From NCBI RefSeq assembly GCF_019249655.2, contig NZ_CP137557.1, forward strand, positions 2,017,001 to 2,081,000: a stretch of 64,000 nucleotides of DNA, read 5' to 3'. Below, one piece after another: positions 1 through 7,749 of the stretch. The stretch comes from Segatella copri. Its GTDB lineage: Bacteria > Bacteroidota > Bacteroidia > Bacteroidales > Bacteroidaceae. The notes beneath the pieces were generated by a model that worked only from the letters and a program-made list of their open reading frames with translations, was not told the origin of the DNA and did not search any database. Positions within the stretch are counted from its first letter, which is position 1; every line of letters starts with the position of its first letter. The position numbers and the translations under genes were made by a program.

Positions 1-455
1 AGAAGATCAAGCCATCTGATATTACGGTAACGATGTATGATGGCGGTATCACCTTCCACAAGGGTGGTTTCATTGCTGAGGCTGAGTATCTTTACAAGCA
101 TTACAGCAAGGATGCCTTCCACGATGTGCATGCGTTCGATGGATTCGTATGCTATGATATTCCGGTGGCTAATCCCAAGAGCATCATCCGGAAGGTTTCG
201 CCATTGGCACGATATGATTTCATGAGCGACCACAGCGATGGTACCCGATATGGCGGTTCTGATACAGAGCCTGGTGCCTTGAAGATCAACGATTACAAGC
301 GCCATCGTGTTACGGGCGGTGTAACCCTGAGCCTTGCCAAGCCATTCATCTCGGATATCCGTATCAACTACGAGAAGTATTTCTATCGCAAAGGGGGTAT
401 AGCTAAAGTTTCAGAAAAAGATAAGATTGTTGTGGAGTTCATGACAAAGTTCTAA
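1..455 (+). CDS. Outer-membrane porin, C-terminal part (5' end outside window)
   Basis: The reading frame is open from base 3 to the TAA at 453-455, so the gene starts left of the window. The visible ~150 residues show alternating aromatic and polar stretches of the kind that form beta strands, and the chain ends in Phe, the usual last residue of outer-membrane barrels. The sequence looks like the end of an OprO/OprP-type (phosphate-selective) porin; this is recognition by appearance, and substrate specificity cannot be judged from the fragment. It converges on hisB across a heptamer-repeat hairpin. Confidence 0.65.
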   Translation, partial: KIKPSDITVTMYDGGITFHKGGFIAEAEYLYKHYSKDAFHDVHAFDGFVCYDIPVANPKSIIRKVSPLARYDFMSDHSDGTRYGGSDTEPGALKINDYKRHRVTGGVTLSLAKPFISDIRINYEKYFYRKGGIAKVSEKDKIVVEFMTKF

Positions 456-465
456 TAATAGTTTA

Positions 466-545
466 CAGTTAAGAGTTTATAGTTTATAGCAACAGTCATC
501 TATAAACTATAAACTCTTAACTATAAACTCTTAACTATAAACTCC
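466..545. repeat. Inverted heptamer-repeat hairpin between convergent genes
   Basis: The gap holds TAGTTTACAGTTAAGAG and TATAAACTATAAACTC-type arms around a short centre, with the right arm built of 14-bp units (CTATAAACTCTTAA) repeated almost three times. The arms can pair into a long AT-rich hairpin between the convergent porin and hisB genes, so it may act as a bidirectional terminator. Similar heptamer tracts occur near 7.63-7.74, 45.89, 50.53 and 60.95 kb. Confidence 0.6.
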
Positions 546-1622
546 TTACAGCATTCCCTTAGAGCTAGGAAGCTCGAAGTGATAGATGTCTCTCTTCACC
601 GCCATTTTCAGCGAACGGGCAAGCGCCTTGAAAATGCCTTCTATCTTGTGATGCTCATTTTCGCCCTCAGCCTTGATGTTGAGGTTCATCTTTGCCGCAT
701 CACTCAGACTCTTGAAGAAATGCTTGAACATCTCGGTTGGCATTTCGCCCACCTTCTCTCTGTGGAACTCGGCATCCCAAATCAACCATGGGCGGCCACC
801 GAAATCCAATGCCACCTGACAGAGACAATCATCCATCGGCAGACTGTAGCCGTATCTTTCGATGCCACGCTTGTCGCCCAGCGCCTGCAGCAGGCATTCG
901 CCCAGGGCAATACCCGTATCCTCTATGGTGTGATGTTCATCCACATAGAGGTCGCCCTTGGTGTGGATGGTGAGGTCCATCATGCCGTGCTTGCCTATCT
1001 GCTCCAGCATGTGGTCGAAGAAACCAAGACCGGTAGAAATGTCGCATTTGCCGCTGCCATCGAGATTTACCTTGATGTAGATATCCGTCTCCTTGGTGGT
1101 GCGCTTCACCTCAGCGATGCGGTCGCCGGCAAAGAGAATCTCGGCTATCTTGTCCCAGTCCATGCCGTCCTTTCCGAGAATCAGACTCTTGCAACCCAGG
1201 TTCTCGGCAAACTGGGCATCCGTCTCACGGTCGCCGATTACATAACTGTTTGCCAGGTCGTATGCTGGGTTGCCGATGTATTCGGTCAGCATGCCCGTGC
1301 CCGGCTTTCTCATTGGCGAATTATCCTCCGGGAAGTGGCGGTCGATATGCTGCTTGCTGAAGTGGATGCCCTCGCTCTCCAGGGTTTGGATGATGAAGTT
1401 GTGTACAGGCCAGAAGGTGTCTTCCGGGAAGGAATCGGTGCCCAAACCGTCCTGGTTGCTCACCATCACCAACTCGTAGTCGGTGTGCTGGGCAATGAAG
1501 GCGAGGTTGCGGAATACGCCCTTGGTAAATACCAGCTTCTCGAAGCTGTCAATCTGCTCATCCTCTGGTTCCTGAATCAGAGTTCCATCGCGGTCGATGA
1601 AGAGTAATCTAGTCTGTTTCAT
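546..1622 (-). CDS. hisB: Bifunctional histidinol-phosphatase / imidazoleglycerol-phosphate dehydratase
   Basis: This 358-residue protein carries two histidine-biosynthesis steps. Residues 1 to about 165 are a HAD phosphatase with the nucleophile motif DRDGT (Asp10, Asp12) that dephosphorylates L-histidinol phosphate. From about residue 172 it is an imidazoleglycerol-phosphate dehydratase with the metal-binding motifs [11 protein letters not shown] and [12 protein letters not shown]. Length and domain order match the fused HisB of enterobacteria and Bacteroidota. The ATG is followed at once by the HAD motif, which fixes the start. It lies about 51 kb from the hisH-A-F-IE run, so the his genes are split. 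The gene upstream on the same strand is an unrelated membrane protein, 31 bp away. Confidence 0.96.
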   Translation of the reverse strand: MKQTRLLFIDRDGTLIQEPEDEQIDSFEKLVFTKGVFRNLAFIAQHTDYELVMVSNQDGLGTDSFPEDTFWPVHNFIIQTLESEGIHFSKQHIDRHFPEDNSPMRKPGTGMLTEYIGNPAYDLANSYVIGDRETDAQFAENLGCKSLILGKDGMDWDKIAEILFAGDRIAEVKRTTKETDIYIKVNLDGSGKCDISTGLGFFDHMLEQIGKHGMMDLTIHTKGDLYVDEHHTIEDTGIALGECLLQALGDKRGIERYGYSLPMDDCLCQVALDFGGRPWLIWDAEFHREKVGEMPTEMFKHFFKSLSDAAKMNLNIKAEGENEHHKIEGIFKALARSLKMAVKRDIYHFELPSSKGML

Positions 1623-1653
1623 GTCTCTTTTTAAAATAAATATGTTAATATGA

Positions 1654-2349
1654 TTAATATTTTTCTATTTCTGCGGTTGCCATCTGCTGCAATCCCATCT
1701 TTTCGCTTTCCTTCTGCTTCTTTCTCTCTGCATCAATCACCTGGTACGAACCGTATTGGTAAGCCAGCGAGATGCCGAGCCAGCTCAGGGCATAGAGTAT
1801 GAGCAGGAAGGTGATGATGAAGACCACGAAGAGGAGTGGGGTGAAATAGCCCGGCACACCGAGTGGATCGCCTTCCAGTGCTCCCAGCTGCGAGTAGAGC
1901 TGGGCGATGATGAGGATGATGGATGGCAGGGCTGCGATGAAGGTAGCGATGCACACAATCATGATGCCCAGGAAACAGGTCATGAGGAAACCTCCCAGAT
2001 GGCGAAGGATGCGGAGAATCCACTGCCCCTTCTTTCGCTTCTCGCCTTTGTTGGCAGAGAGTTGCTTGCGTGGCAGCAGATGCCAGAACGATACCACTGC
2101 CATTATCAGGGTGGCTGCGTAAATGATGGTTTGCAGGGTGAACGAAGCCATCGGATTCATTTCTCCCCAGTCGTGAAGCGACTTGTTGGGGAGGAGAAAG
2201 TAGAGCACGATAGCCAGCAATATGGCGAAGGGCACTTGAGTAATCCATGTTTGCTTGACGAACGATTTCGGGTCGGCCGTCATGGCGTAGTAGGATGCTC
2301 GCATACAAGCAGTTATGCTGCGCTGCTTAAATAATTCATTTACTTTCAT
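1654..2349 (-). CDS. Multi-pass inner-membrane protein of unknown function
   Basis: This 231-residue protein has about five hydrophobic segments: near residues 40-56, 72-88, 115-150 (a long one or two) and 170-200. A basic loop ([10 protein letters not shown]) and a charged C-terminal tail are consistent with a cytosolic face. I recognise no catalytic motif and assign no function. It lies between the RNA methyltransferase gene (50 bp upstream) and hisB (31 bp downstream) on the same strand, so the three may be co-transcribed. Confidence 0.7.
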   Translation of the reverse strand: MKVNELFKQRSITACMRASYYAMTADPKSFVKQTWITQVPFAILLAIVLYFLLPNKSLHDWGEMNPMASFTLQTIIYAATLIMAVVSFWHLLPRKQLSANKGEKRKKGQWILRILRHLGGFLMTCFLGIMIVCIATFIAALPSIILIIAQLYSQLGALEGDPLGVPGYFTPLLFVVFIITFLLILYALSWLGISLAYQYGSYQVIDAERKKQKESEKMGLQQMATAEIEKY

Positions 2350-2398
2350 AGCTATAATGATTTTATACTACTTACTATTTCTTGTTATTTCTTGCTAT

Positions 2399-3148
2399 TT
2401 AAAAGTTTCTTCTGAATTCAGAGCAGGTGATGGCGGTGGCGATGGCCACGTTCAGACTGTCGGCAGTGGCTCTTCCTTCCGGGAAGTTAGGGATGAGCAG
2501 TCTGCGGTTCACCTTCTTGGCAAGGGCTGGCGAGATGCCTTTTCCCTCGTTTCCCATCACGATGAGTCCCCGGTTTTCCAGCTGCTGCTGATAGATGTTG
2601 TCGCCATCGAGCAGGGTTCCGTATACGGGTACATCTGCTGGCAAAGACTCCACCAGTCCCAGCAGGTTGCCGTATTCCACCTTCACTCTGGCTATGCTGC
2701 CCATGGTGGCCTGCACCACCTTGGGGTTATAAACGTCGGCTGTGTCCTGACTGCAATAGATGTGGGTGATGCCAAACCAGTCGGCTATGCGGATGATGGT
2801 GCCCAGGTTTCCCGGGTCCTGCACGCCATCCAGGGCGAGGCTCAGTTCCTGGGTGTTGATGGAGAAATCACCATCTTGCGCCTGCTTGAACACAGCCAGC
2901 ACCTGCTGCGGATGCTGCAGGAAGCTCACCTTCTTCAGTTCCTCTTCGGTTACTTCAATCACCTCTGTCTGGGCTGCCAGATGCTTTCCCTTCAGCCATT
3001 CGCTGGTGGCCACAATGAGGTCGGCAGGTTGCAGGGCGAGCAGGTCATCCACCACCTTGAACCCTTCAGCCACGAACTTTCCCTCCTTGTTTCTATTCTT
3101 CTTCAGTTCGAGCGAACGAATGTACTTGATCTTATTCTTGCTAATCAT
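2399..3148 (-). CDS. TrmH/SpoU-family rRNA or tRNA 2'-O-methyltransferase
   Basis: This 249-residue SPOUT-class methyltransferase has an N-terminal substrate-binding domain (about residues 1-95) and a trefoil-knot catalytic domain. All three SpoU motifs are visible: DPGNLGTIIRIADWFG with the catalytic Arg, the SAM-binding GNEGKGIS, and SLNVAIATAI near the C terminus. The family transfers methyl from SAM to ribose 2'-OH of rRNA or tRNA; the nucleotide target (RlmB-like or other) cannot be decided from sequence. It is divergent from the small-ORF/BamA-like unit, and RNA methyltransferase next to a BamA/TamA-like gene is a familiar Bacteroidota arrangement. A good minus-strand promoter lies at 3178-3208. 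Confidence 0.92.
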   Translation of the reverse strand: MISKNKIKYIRSLELKKNRNKEGKFVAEGFKVVDDLLALQPADLIVATSEWLKGKHLAAQTEVIEVTEEELKKVSFLQHPQQVLAVFKQAQDGDFSINTQELSLALDGVQDPGNLGTIIRIADWFGITHIYCSQDTADVYNPKVVQATMGSIARVKVEYGNLLGLVESLPADVPVYGTLLDGDNIYQQQLENRGLIVMGNEGKGISPALAKKVNRRLLIPNFPEGRATADSLNVAIATAITCSEFRRNF

Positions 3149-3177
3149 TTATTGTCGTTTATTGTCATTAATGGATG

Positions 3178-3208
3178 CAAAGATAACATAAAAAGCAGAC
3201 AATACAAA
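3178..3208 (-). promoter_or_regulatory. Bacteroidota-type promoter for the RNA methyltransferase gene
   Basis: On the minus strand TATCTTTG (3178-3185) is preceded by TTTG (3205-3208) with a 19-bp spacer, matching the -7 TAnnTTTG and -33 TTTG consensus. The ATG at 3148 lies about 25 bp downstream of the expected transcription start. Confidence 0.7.
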
Positions 3209-3225
3209 ATATTTTTCTTAAAACC

Positions 3226-3257
3226 TTTGGTAGTTTAATAAAAAAAGCATACTTTTG
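3226..3257 (+). promoter_or_regulatory. Bacteroidota-type promoter for the small-ORF/BamA-like unit
   Basis: TTTG (3226-3229), a 20-bp spacer and TACTTTTG (3250-3257) match the consensus. It is divergent from and overlaps the methyltransferase promoter region. A perfect 14-bp palindrome, TTTGAATATTCAAA (3290-3303), sits in the leader and is a candidate operator. Confidence 0.65.
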
Positions 3258-3334
3258 CATTTGATAAGGTGATATTCTGACTTGATATGTTTGAATATTC
3301 AAATAAATAACAAATAAAGTATGGAGGAAAGATT

Positions 3335-3493
3335 ATGGCACGACCAATTAGAGAAACCCCAATTCTTTACGGGGATGACGCCAAGAGATTCTTGGCAAAT
3401 ATAGAAAACGTGAAGCCAGCTTCAAAAGAAGAGAAAGAAAGAATTCGTGCTTCTTATGAAGAAATTAAACAGATGGCAGATTTTGTGATGTAA
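3335..3493 (+). CDS. Small protein, 52 aa, antitoxin-like in style
   Basis: This short frame starts at ATG 3335, six bases after AGGAAAG. It encodes a charged helical peptide beginning MARPIRETPILYGDDAKRFL and ending EEIKQMADFVM. Short proteins opening with a similar PI-ETPIL-G-DA-RF pattern are, to my recollection, common in Bacteroidota ahead of acetyltransferase or toxin-like genes; no search confirms that here. A consensus promoter and a 14-bp palindrome precede it, which would fit autoregulation. The next gene (3506) starts 12 bp downstream and is not an acetyltransferase. Function unknown. Confidence 0.6.
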   Translation: MARPIRETPILYGDDAKRFLANIENVKPASKEEKERIRASYEEIKQMADFVM

Positions 3494-3505
3494 GGAAATT
3501 TCGAC

Positions 3506-3646
3506 ATGAATACAATTGCTTTAGATAATAAAACATATTATGAGGGCAAGTTTTATATATCCCCTGAGGTGAAGGCCTTGGAGGTAGGTTTTCAATGCCC
3601 AAATGATTTGTCTGATGATTATAAGAAACTCAAGTTTCGCAAGTAG
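3506..3646 (+). CDS. Small protein, 46 aa, whose 3' end lies inside the 276-bp repeat
   Basis: This frame runs from ATG 3506, 12 bp after the preceding small gene, to TAG 3644-3646. The last four sense codons (Lys-Phe-Arg-Lys) and the stop are supplied by the terminal inverted repeat of the element starting at 3632. If that element is removed, the frame would run on at 3908 for six codons to TAG 3926-3928, ten bases before the BamA-like start, which would be ordinary operon spacing. The gene therefore looks re-terminated by the insertion. The central segment YISPEVKALEVGF resembles other short Bacteroidota peptides, but I assign no function. Confidence 0.45.
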   Translation: MNTIALDNKTYYEGKFYISPEVKALEVGFQCPNDLSDDYKKLKFRK

Positions 3647-3907
3647 CATCCTGCCGTCCCCGAAGGGGGCGAATGTGAATAACCGCGGGTGGAATGACCG
3701 AAGGTCATGGAACCTGCGGATAGCTGACACTCTCTCTAATCGTCCCCGAAGGGGGCGAACAGGAGCAAAACTGGATGTGGTTCGCCCCCTTTGGGGACGA
3801 TTTCTACCTCCTGATGCTTGTCCGCAGGTTTCATGACCTTCGGTCATTCCACCAGCGGTTATTGAAAGTTGGCCCCCTTCGGGGACCGGAGGTTACTTGC
3901 GAAACTT
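3632..3907 (+). repeat. 276-bp palindromic element, copy A
   Basis: It is bounded by AAGTTTCGCAAGTA and its exact inverse TACTTGCGAAACTT (14-bp terminal inverted repeats). Inside are paired mini-hairpins with GAA loops: CCCCGAAGGGG-type and GACCGAAGGTC-type, each present on both halves, so the whole element is an imperfect palindrome. It has no coding capacity of its own. Copies B (11960-12236, same orientation) and C (56866-57140, inverted) share the architecture. No clear target duplication is visible. Confidence 0.85.
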
Positions 3908-3937
3908 CAATACGAAAGTAAAGAATAGATAAAAATT

Positions 3938-6232
3938 TTGAAAGTACAGAAGATTTCAATACTCGCCCTGCCAGTGATGCTTGCAGGCTGCTCGGCCAGC
4001 AAATACGTGCAGGAAGGGGAGTATATATTAAATAAGGTGGAAGTGAAGAGCGACTCTGCAGCGTATGATGCAGGGGCGCTCAAACAGTATGTGCGCCAGA
4101 AAGAGAAGCCTAAACTCTTCTCGCTATTCCATAACCCGTTCAGCAAGAAGCCTGTGGTGTATGATACCCTGCAGGCACAGCTCTCCTGCCGCGACCTGCT
4201 CACTGCCATGCAGAACCAGGGATTCCTGCATGCAGGAGTAACGCTGCAGACTACTATCCACGGACAGGAAAAGACGGATAGCATCGCCGAAAATGGTTCG
4301 GAAAATGAAACGGGTACGAATGGTAAGGAGAACCAGCCTGCGAACAAGAGCCGGAAAAAGGCACCAAAGGTAGATGTAACCTATATGTTGCATCCCGGAG
4401 AGCCATTCCATATCGGCAAGGTGGAGTATGACATAGAGGATAAGAACATCGAGCAGATTCTGAAGCTCGATAATCCTGAAAACCAGAAAATCAAGCCGGG
4501 CATGAGATTTACCGTGGATGCCCTGGATGCCGAGCGCAAACGCATCGCCAACCGACTGCTCGACGATGGATACTTCCGTTTCAATAAAGACTTCATACAG
4601 TTTTCTGCCGACACCATCGCCGGACAGAAAGACATTGCCGTGACCCTGAACCTGCTGAAGTATAAGGCAAACAGCAATGCACCCGAAACCGATCATCCCC
4701 GTTACGAGATTCGCAACATCAGCTATCAGAGCAACGATAGCGACCGCATCCATCTGCGCCATCGTGTGCTGCTCAATGCCACTGCCCTGGAGGAGGGAAT
4801 GCCCTACAGCACCTCTGCCCTGCAGCGAACTTACAATAACTTCGCCCGATTGCAGGCAGTGAAGTATACCAATATCAGATTCAGTGAAGTGGCTGGTAAT
4901 GAAATTGATAGCGCATCGGTTAGTACATCGGAGATTCCATCGGACAGTACGATGAACCGGCTTCTCGACTGCCATATCCAAATCAGCACCAACAAGCCAT
5001 CTACCATCTCCTTCCAGCCGGAAGGAACCAATACGGCAGGCGACTTGGGTGCGGCGGCTTCGCTCACCTATACCAACAGAAACCTCTTCAGGGGTAGCGA
5101 GCAGTTGAGCATCCAGTTGCGTGGAGCCTACGAGGCTATCACCGGACTGGAGGGCTATCAGGACCAGAACTATCAGGAGTATTCCGTAGAAGGAAAGGTG
5201 GTGTTCCCGAGATTCATGGCACCGTTCCTTTCGAGCAGTTTCAGAAAGAGGCAGACAGCCAACAGCGAGCTCTCCGTGAGCTGGGACCTTCAGAACCGTC
5301 CGGAATTCCATCGCCGCGTGTTCTCCACGGCATGGCGCTACCGCTGGACAGAACCCCGTCATCATCTTGCCTGGCGATTCGACCTGCTCGACCTTAACTA
5401 TGTGTATATGCCTTGGATATCAGAGACTTTCAAGCGCGATTATCTGGATGATGTGGACAATAGAAACGCCATTCTGCGATATAACTACGAAGACCTTTTC
5501 ATCATGAAGATGGGATTCGGACTGACGTATAGCGATGGGGTGGATGCCATCCGACTCAATGTGGAATCTGCCGGAAATCTGCTCAGCGGATTCTCCAAGA
5601 CACTGGGATTCAAGATTAATGCGCAGGGGCAGCGCACCTTTCTCAACATCGCCTATGCACAGTATGCCAAGTTTGATTTCGACTATACCCGCCTCATCCG
5701 TTTCGACGACCGCAATGCCCTGGCACTGCATGCCGACCTGGGAGTGGCTTATCCTTACGGCAACAGCACCGTGCTGCCTTTCGAGAAGCGATATTTCTCG
5801 GGCGGAGCCAACTCGGTGAGAGGTTGGGGAGTAAGAGAACTGGGACCTGGCGGATACAAGGGCAATGACGGGCGCATCGACTTCATCAACCAGACGGGTG
5901 ACCTGAAGTTCGACCTGAATGCCGAGTATCGAACCTCGCTTTTCTGGAAGTTCGAGGGTGCCCTGTTTGTGGATGCGGGTAACATCTGGACGCTTCGCAA
6001 CTATGCCGACCAGCCGAACGGTCAGTTTAAGATAGACAAATTCTATAAGCAGATAGCTGCGGCGTATGGTATGGGTATCCGATTGAATTTCGATTACTTC
6101 ATCCTGCGTTTCGACATGGGTATGAAGGCAATCAATCCTGCCTACGAGAGTGGGGATGAGCATTGGGCGATCATTCATCCAAAGCTCAGTCGCGACTTCG
6201 CTTTCCACTTCGCGGTAGGTTTACCATTCTAG
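3938..6232 (+). CDS. BamA/TamA-like outer-membrane assembly protein with lipoprotein signal
   Basis: This 764-residue protein starts at TTG 3938; an in-frame stop at 3926-3928 excludes an upstream ATG. The N terminus is a lipoprotein signal ending LAGC (Cys17). Residues of about 25-330 have the alternating pattern of POTRA domains, including a low-complexity charged insert near 115-145. The C-terminal ~400 residues are an Omp85 beta barrel with GGANSVRGWGVRELGPG, the hallmark loop of the surface-antigen family, and a terminal Phe. Such proteins insert or translocate outer-membrane proteins. No promoter is seen between repeat copy A and the start, so transcription probably comes from 3250 through two small genes and the repeat. 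Confidence 0.9.
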   Translation: MKVQKISILALPVMLAGCSASKYVQEGEYILNKVEVKSDSAAYDAGALKQYVRQKEKPKLFSLFHNPFSKKPVVYDTLQAQLSCRDLLTAMQNQGFLHAGVTLQTTIHGQEKTDSIAENGSENETGTNGKENQPANKSRKKAPKVDVTYMLHPGEPFHIGKVEYDIEDKNIEQILKLDNPENQKIKPGMRFTVDALDAERKRIANRLLDDGYFRFNKDFIQFSADTIAGQKDIAVTLNLLKYKANSNAPETDHPRYEIRNISYQSNDSDRIHLRHRVLLNATALEEGMPYSTSALQRTYNNFARLQAVKYTNIRFSEVAGNEIDSASVSTSEIPSDSTMNRLLDCHIQISTNKPSTISFQPEGTNTAGDLGAAASLTYTNRNLFRGSEQLSIQLRGAYEAITGLEGYQDQNYQEYSVEGKVVFPRFMAPFLSSSFRKRQTANSELSVSWDLQNRPEFHRRVFSTAWRYRWTEPRHHLAWRFDLLDLNYVYMPWISETFKRDYLDDVDNRNAILRYNYEDLFIMKMGFGLTYSDGVDAIRLNVESAGNLLSGFSKTLGFKINAQGQRTFLNIAYAQYAKFDFDYTRLIRFDDRNALALHADLGVAYPYGNSTVLPFEKRYFSGGANSVRGWGVRELGPGGYKGNDGRIDFINQTGDLKFDLNAEYRTSLFWKFEGALFVDAGNIWTLRNYADQPNGQFKIDKFYKQIAAAYGMGIRLNFDYFILRFDMGMKAINPAYESGDEHWAIIHPKLSRDFAFHFAVGLPF

Positions 6233-6244
6233 GGTATAGTTAAC

Positions 6245-6700
6245 TTACGGCAATTTCTCCAGTTTGATTTTCCAAGCATTATTCTCCATACTCATCGGCA
6301 ACTGGAACTCCGCCTCATCCACGAGGTGGGCTTCCTGCCCGATGCTATCCATCTGAAGGAAGTTGCGCACGGTGATGCTGGCAGTGGCAGTCACCCCGTC
6401 ATCGCCGAAAGTGATGTCGTTGATCTCCACCGTGGCATCCTCCTCCTTCGCCCTCAGCCTTTCCACATCCGCCTTGTGTACGTTGCTGGCAGCATAGCGC
6501 AGCCAGGGTTCCGAACTGCGGGTGCAATACTTCAGGGTTTTCGGGAAATGCCAGTTGAAGTAGTAGGTGGCAAACGAGTCAACATCTGCCTCCAACTGAT
6601 TATCGTCGCCTTCGTGACTTTGGCAGCCCGTAAGCCCGTAAAGACTTGTTGCTAGGGCTGCTACGGCGATTCCCATGCCTAATATCGATTTCTTCATCAT
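6245..6700 (-). CDS. Small lipoprotein of unknown function
   Basis: This 151-residue protein has a signal peptide with lipobox LTGC (Cys near residue 26), so it is probably lipid-anchored. The mature part combines a helical stretch containing KTLKYCTRSSEPWLRYAASN with a beta-rich C-terminal half (TATASITVRNFLQM), suggesting a small NTF2- or DUF-type fold; I do not recognise the family. It converges on the BamA-like gene (12 bp gap) and diverges from the MBL hydrolase. A minus-strand -7 element (TATCTTTG, 6746-6753) precedes it. Confidence 0.7.
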   Translation of the reverse strand: MMKKSILGMGIAVAALATSLYGLTGCQSHEGDDNQLEADVDSFATYYFNWHFPKTLKYCTRSSEPWLRYAASNVHKADVERLRAKEEDATVEINDITFGDDGVTATASITVRNFLQMDSIGQEAHLVDEAEFQLPMSMENNAWKIKLEKLP

Positions 6701-6762
6701 GTTTTCTATTTCTTAAAATATCTATTTATTTGCTTATTTTGCGCACAAAGATAATAAAAAAC

Positions 6763-6793
6763 TTTGTAATAAGAATCTTTTTTGTTAACTTTG
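6763..6793 (+). promoter_or_regulatory. Promoter of the MBL-fold hydrolase gene
   Basis: TTTG (6763-6766), a 19-bp spacer and TAACTTTG (6786-6793) match the Bacteroidota consensus. The ATG at 6814 is about 14 bases beyond the expected transcription start, which supports it over upstream in-frame starts that would lie inside or before the promoter. Confidence 0.75.
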
Positions 6794-6813
6794 CACTACA
6801 AATTACGAATAAA

Positions 6814-7617
6814 ATGCTTAGATTTATATCCTTTGGCAGTGGAAGTAGCGGCAACAGTTACTATCTTTACACTGAGACGGATTCGATACTGATAGATGTT
6901 GGAGTGGGTATCAGAACGCTGAAAAAGCATTTCCATAACTATGGATTGCGATTTGAGGATGTGCACCACATCTTCGTCACGCACGACCATGCCGACCATG
7001 TGAAGTCGGTGGGAAGCCTCAGCTCCGACTATCATCTGCCAGTATATACAACCCGTAAAGTTCATGTAGGTATCGAGCGCAACTACTGCGTCCGAAAGAA
7101 AATTGCGCCCAATCTTGTGCACATCATCGAGAAGAGTGTGCCGCTGAATGTGGGCGAGTTCAAGATTACTCCGTTCGGGGTTCCCCACGACAGCACCGAC
7201 AACGTGGGCTATTTCGTGGAGTGCGAGGGGGTGGCGTTCTGCCTCATCACCGATGTGGGCCACATCACCGAGGAGATGCATGATTTCATCGGTCGCTCCA
7301 ACTATCTGGTGATAGAGGCGAACCACAGTGAGGAGATGCTCCTGAAGGGACCGTATCCGCAGTATCTCAAGGAACGCATCCTGGGTCCCAACGGCCACTT
7401 GAGCAATGTGGCGTGCGGACAGGCGCTTGCCGATTATGCTTCTCCGGGTCTCCGCCATGTATGGCTCTGCCATCTCAGCGAGGAAAACAATCATCCCGAG
7501 TTGGCAAGAAAAACCGTGGAGCAGATTCTCAGAAGCAAGGGCATCGTAGCCGGCAAGGACTTCGAGCTGGAAGTGCTGAGACGGAAGACGCCTAGCGAGA
7601 TTTATAAATTGGTGTAA
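6814..7617 (+). CDS. MBL-fold metallo-hydrolase (YycJ/WalJ-like)
   Basis: This 267-residue protein starts MLRFISFGSGSSGNSYY, the typical opening of the YycJ-type metallo-beta-lactamase group. The dinuclear-metal motif THDHADH is clear (about residue 58), followed by HDS, a GHITEEM segment, an NHSEEML segment and HLSEEN near the C terminus, all metal-site or structural positions of this group. Members are 5'-exonuclease or hydrolase enzymes; the substrate is not deducible. It is monocistronic: its own promoter lies just upstream and an inverted repeat array follows. The frame extends upstream to 6646, but that overlaps the divergent lipoprotein gene and the promoter. Confidence 0.9.
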   Translation: MLRFISFGSGSSGNSYYLYTETDSILIDVGVGIRTLKKHFHNYGLRFEDVHHIFVTHDHADHVKSVGSLSSDYHLPVYTTRKVHVGIERNYCVRKKIAPNLVHIIEKSVPLNVGEFKITPFGVPHDSTDNVGYFVECEGVAFCLITDVGHITEEMHDFIGRSNYLVIEANHSEEMLLKGPYPQYLKERILGPNGHLSNVACGQALADYASPGLRHVWLCHLSEENNHPELARKTVEQILRSKGIVAGKDFELEVLRRKTPSEIYKLV

Positions 7618-7628
7618 ATCATAATAGG

Positions 7629-7746
7629 GAGTTAAAGGAGTTAAGGAGTTAAAGGAGTTAAGACAATAGTCTTTTTGGCGTAGTTTTTAAACTAACAAGG
7701 CATACGTCTTAACTCCTTTAACTCCTTTAACTCCTTTAACTCCTTC
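7629..7746. terminator. Long inverted array of GGAGTTAA units between convergent genes
   Basis: The left arm repeats GGAGTTAA/AGGAGTTAA four times and ends in AAGAC; the right arm, beginning GTCTTAACTCC, is its inverse, also about four units. They are separated by a ~46-base centre containing CTTTTTGGCG. The pairing would give a stem of more than 30 bp between the MBL hydrolase (+) and the sulfhydrylase (-), so a bidirectional terminator role is plausible. Confidence 0.65.
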
Positions 7747-7749
7747 TTT

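Noticed and set aside
579..1607. Long open frame antisense to hisB
   Set aside because: It lies entirely opposite a protein with clear catalytic motifs and has a composition typical of reverse-strand shadows of GC-rich codons.
3521..3847. Reading frames across repeat copies A, B and C
   Set aside because: These are by-products of the palindromic element; frames differ between copies and their products have no protein-like pattern.
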